The position numbers were made by a program, and so were the translations under genes. A stretch of DNA of 6,830 bases from Elusimicrobiota bacterium (GTDB taxonomy: Bacteria; Elusimicrobiota; Elusimicrobia; UBA1565; JACRDR01), in contig JACRDR010000128.1 in the NCBI GenBank assembly GCA_016212845.1, positions 1 through 6,830 on the forward strand, written 5' to 3'. Positions 5,532 through 6,830 of this stretch are shown here, piece after piece. The notes beneath the pieces were generated by a model, which ran no database searches, was not told the DNA's origin, and was given only the letters and a program-made list of their open reading frames with translations. Within the stretch, counting starts at the first letter, position 1. Each line of letters begins with the position of its first letter.

Positions 5532-5972
5532 ATGAACCAGGAACGATACGAGGTGCTGGTCGTAGGCGACGATCCGCGCGCGCTCTCTCTCGCGGTCGGC
5601 GGGCTCAAGGAGCGGGACGCGGGCCCCGTCCACCTGGTGCGCTCGGGCGCGGAGGCTCTGCGCTACTTGCGCCGCGACGGCGAGCATTTCGAGGCGACGA
5701 TCCCGGACCTCGTCCTGATGGACGTGCAGCTGCCCGACGTTCCCGGGCACGAGGTATTCGCCGAGGTGCGCGCGGACCCCGGCTTGTGCTCGGTCCCGGT
5801 GGTGCTGATGACGGCTTCGCGGGCCGACTCCGACATCCTGATGACGTGCGGCGCCGGAGGACGCTGCTACGTGAGCCGCCCGGAGACCGCGGAGCAGTTC
5901 TCGCGCATGCTCGACGTGATCGAACGCTTTTGGTTCGGCGTCGTGCGCGTGCCGCCGCGCTGCCTGCAGTAG
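5532..5972 (+). CDS. Single-domain response regulator (CheY/Rcp1-like receiver)
   Basis: The 146-residue protein is only a receiver domain, so it probably signals by protein-protein contact or phosphotransfer rather than by DNA binding. The acidic pair is D13/D14 and the likely phospho-acceptor is D64 in LVLMDVQLPDVPG. T94 occupies the threonine/serine switch position (VLMTAS). The C-terminal FWFGVVRVPP (133-142) matches the FW...V.LPP ending of Rcp1-type receivers, which often partner bacteriophytochromes or other hybrid kinases. The usual invariant lysine after strand beta-5 is replaced by R116 (YVSRPE in place of the common YVTKP). The start is not well supported: GGGGAG (5511-5516) is 15 bases from the ATG, and the out-of-frame ATG at 5524 is not used. 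It is separated from the second regulator by a strong terminator, and no repeat element like those of its neighbours is seen. The partner kinase is not in the window. Confidence 0.85.
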   Translation: MNQERYEVLVVGDDPRALSLAVGGLKERDAGPVHLVRSGAEALRYLRRDGEHFEATIPDLVLMDVQLPDVPGHEVFAEVRADPGLCSVPVVLMTASRADSDILMTCGAGGRCYVSRPETAEQFSRMLDVIERFWFGVVRVPPRCLQ

Positions 5973-5976
5973 CGTC

Positions 5977-6007
5977 CGGTCATTCGCCGTTCAAAATCAT
6001 TTTACGG
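5977..6007 (+). promoter_or_regulatory. Pho-box-like direct-repeat element, copy C
   Basis: Half-sites CGGTCAT (5977-5983) and CGTTCAA (5988-5994) are 11 bp apart, and TTTACGG (6001-6007) follows. It matches copy B at 21 of 31 positions, including AATC before the third half-site and all of TTTACGG. It begins four bases after the receiver gene's stop and lies 84 bp before the metallothionein-like gene, which suggests control by the same regulator as copies A and B. Confidence 0.5.
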
Positions 6008-6014
6008 CGCGTCC

Positions 6015-6045
6015 ATGTGCCGGGGCGCCGATCACTTCCTAAGAT
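6015..6045 (+). promoter_or_regulatory. Putative promoter of the metallothionein-like/oxidoreductase operon
   Basis: TAAGAT (6040-6045) serves as the -10, 39 bp after the start of the third half-site of element C. ATGTGCCGG (6015-6023) sits 25 bp before it, at the same place as the near-identical ATGTGGCGG upstream of the first regulator. No consensus -35 is present. Confidence 0.45.
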
Positions 6046-6090
6046 GCTTCACCCCCGCACAGAGGCGCGAACCACGAGGGAGGAGCCGAC

Positions 6091-6366
6091 ATGTTTACCG
6101 ACGACGCCGAAGTCAGCGAATCGGCGCGGCGCGAGCTGGGAGAACCCCCGGCCGGCCGCGCGGCCTCTTGCCCGAACTGCGGCATGGAGCCGTCCGAGTG
6201 GAGCGAGCCGTCCGGCTGTGTGAAGGACGCGCTGACCTACTGCTGCGCGGGCTGCGCGAACGACACGGGCTGCGGCTGCTTCCATCCGGCGACCCGCAGG
6301 GAAGCGCCCGCTCCGAAGTCGCGCCGCAAGGGCGCGGCCGGCCGTCCGCCCGCGGGAAAGGAGTAG
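6091..6366 (+). CDS. Small cysteine-rich metallothionein-like protein
   Basis: The 91-residue product probably binds soft or transition metals (zinc, copper, cadmium). It has eight cysteines, at 27, 30, 43, 51, 52, 55, 61 and 63, and a histidine at 65. The core reads CPNCGM, then GCVKDALTYCCAGCANDT, then GCGCFH. The YCC..CA..TGCGC pattern resembles bacterial metallothioneins of the SmtA/PmtA sort, with which it shares the aromatic-Cys-Cys block. It is longer than those because of an acidic N-terminal lead (1-25) and a basic Pro/Ala/Lys-rich tail (67-91) of unknown role. GGGAGG (6078-6083), seven bases before the ATG, fixes the start. It stops two bases before the start codon of the oxidoreductase, so the two are surely co-transcribed. 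A small zinc-ribbon protein is the alternative. No metal-responsive operator is recognised; the repeat element upstream suggests response-regulator control. Confidence 0.72.
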   Translation: MFTDDAEVSESARRELGEPPAGRAASCPNCGMEPSEWSEPSGCVKDALTYCCAGCANDTGCGCFHPATRREAPAPKSRRKGAAGRPPAGKE

Positions 6367-6368
6367 CC

Positions 6369-6830
6369 TTGCTCGCATCGCCTCCGTGGGCGGGCGCCGC
6401 CGCGGCCCCGCTTCATCCGCCTCTGCGCGAGGACGCTCGCGCGCCGGTCTGCATCGTCGGCGGCGGGCTCACGGGGCTCCTCACGGCTCTTCTGCTGGGG
6501 CGGCACGGCTTGCGCGTGATCGTCCTCGAGCAGCACTCGCCCGGGAGCGGCGCCACCGGCCGGTCCACGGGACATCTCACGACGGCGCCCGACCGCGGCT
6601 ACGCGGAACTCGAGCGGCGGCGAGGACCGTATGCCGCGCGCCTCGTCGCGGAGAGTCATTCCGCCGCGATCGAGCTTCTGTCCGGCCTCTGCGAGGGACA
6701 CGGCATCGCGTGCGACCTCCAGCCGGTCGACGGCTTCCTCGTCGGCCGGGAAGGGGGCGAGCGCGAGCTGGACCTCGAGGCGGCCGCCGCGCGCCGGGCC
6801 GGACTGATCGAGGTGGAGCGCCTCGGGCGA
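6369..6830 (+). CDS. FAD-dependent oxidoreductase (DAO fold, Rieske-associated type), partial (N-terminal part)
   Basis: The 154 codons up to the edge encode the N-terminal part of a flavoprotein oxidoreductase. A Rossmann motif runs from VCIVGGGLTG (27-36) through RVIVLE (49-54), which binds the FAD ADP moiety. It is followed by GSGATGRSTGHLT (59-71) and then RLVAESHSAAIELL and GIACDLQPVDGFLV. This order closely follows the GSGETGRTTAHL, AAESHTAAI and CDFER..GYL text of flavoproteins that end in a Rieske [2Fe-2S] domain (YhfW-like). Full members are about 500 residues, and any Rieske domain would lie past the window. The start is TTG at 6369, supported by AAAGGAG (6357-6363) five bases upstream; no ATG or GTG fits better. 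The ribosome site lies inside the 3' end of the metallothionein-like gene, so translation is coupled. Substrate unknown. A plain D-amino-acid or glycine oxidase is the alternative. Confidence 0.82.
   Translation, partial: MLASPPWAGAAAAPLHPPLREDARAPVCIVGGGLTGLLTALLLGRHGLRVIVLEQHSPGSGATGRSTGHLTTAPDRGYAELERRRGPYAARLVAESHSAAIELLSGLCEGHGIACDLQPVDGFLVGREGGERELDLEAAAARRAGLIEVERLGR

Noticed and set aside
3735..6007. Calling the repeat elements true Pho boxes and the regulators PhoB of a phosphate regulon
   Set aside because: The half-sites are CCGTCA-like rather than CTGTCAT throughout, there is no PhoR, Pst or phosphatase gene nearby, and many OmpR-family proteins bind similar direct repeats.

Overview
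The window is GC-rich bacterial chromosomal DNA. It holds nine protein-coding genes, two of them cut by the window edges, and I see no mobile element, RNA gene or CRISPR array. The mix of a type IV pilus ATPase, a bacterial eRF1-like protein, PhoB-type regulators without an adjacent kinase and strong GC codon bias fits a free-living Gram-negative-type bacterium such as an acidobacterial or deltaproteobacterial-like lineage. That assignment is a guess, because no marker gene fixes the phylum. Layout: the 5' two thirds of pilT lie on the minus strand at 1-847. Divergent from it is a two-gene operon of a tRNA-dihydrouridine synthase (932-1936) and a CTP-dependent lipid (polyprenol/diacylglycerol-type) kinase (1936-2550), joined by a one-base stop/start overlap. 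A minus-strand gene for a bacterial eRF1-family protein (2545-3672) converges on this operon, and the two stop codons overlap. After a 165-bp divergent spacer come two tandem paralogous OmpR/PhoB-type response regulators (3838-4566 and 4735-5427), each followed by a clear intrinsic terminator. Next is a single-domain CheY/Rcp1-like receiver (5532-5972). The window ends with a small eight-cysteine metallothionein-like protein (6091-6366), translationally coupled to the start of an FAD-dependent oxidoreductase of the type that often carries a Rieske domain (6369 to the edge). The most interesting signal is regulatory. The upstream regions of both PhoB-like regulators and of the metallothionein-like gene contain a similar 31-bp element at 3735-3765, 4621-4651 and 5977-6007. 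In each, two GTCA-type half-sites 11 bp apart are followed by a TT(T/G)ACG half-site, and the three copies align without gaps. A -10-like hexamer lies 39, 40 and 39 bp downstream of the third half-site. The layout resembles the direct-repeat operators of PhoB/OmpR-family proteins, which is the family encoded by the two regulators. The simplest reading is a local regulatory circuit: the regulators control themselves or each other, together with the cysteine-rich protein/oxidoreductase pair. The input signal and the kinase are not visible.
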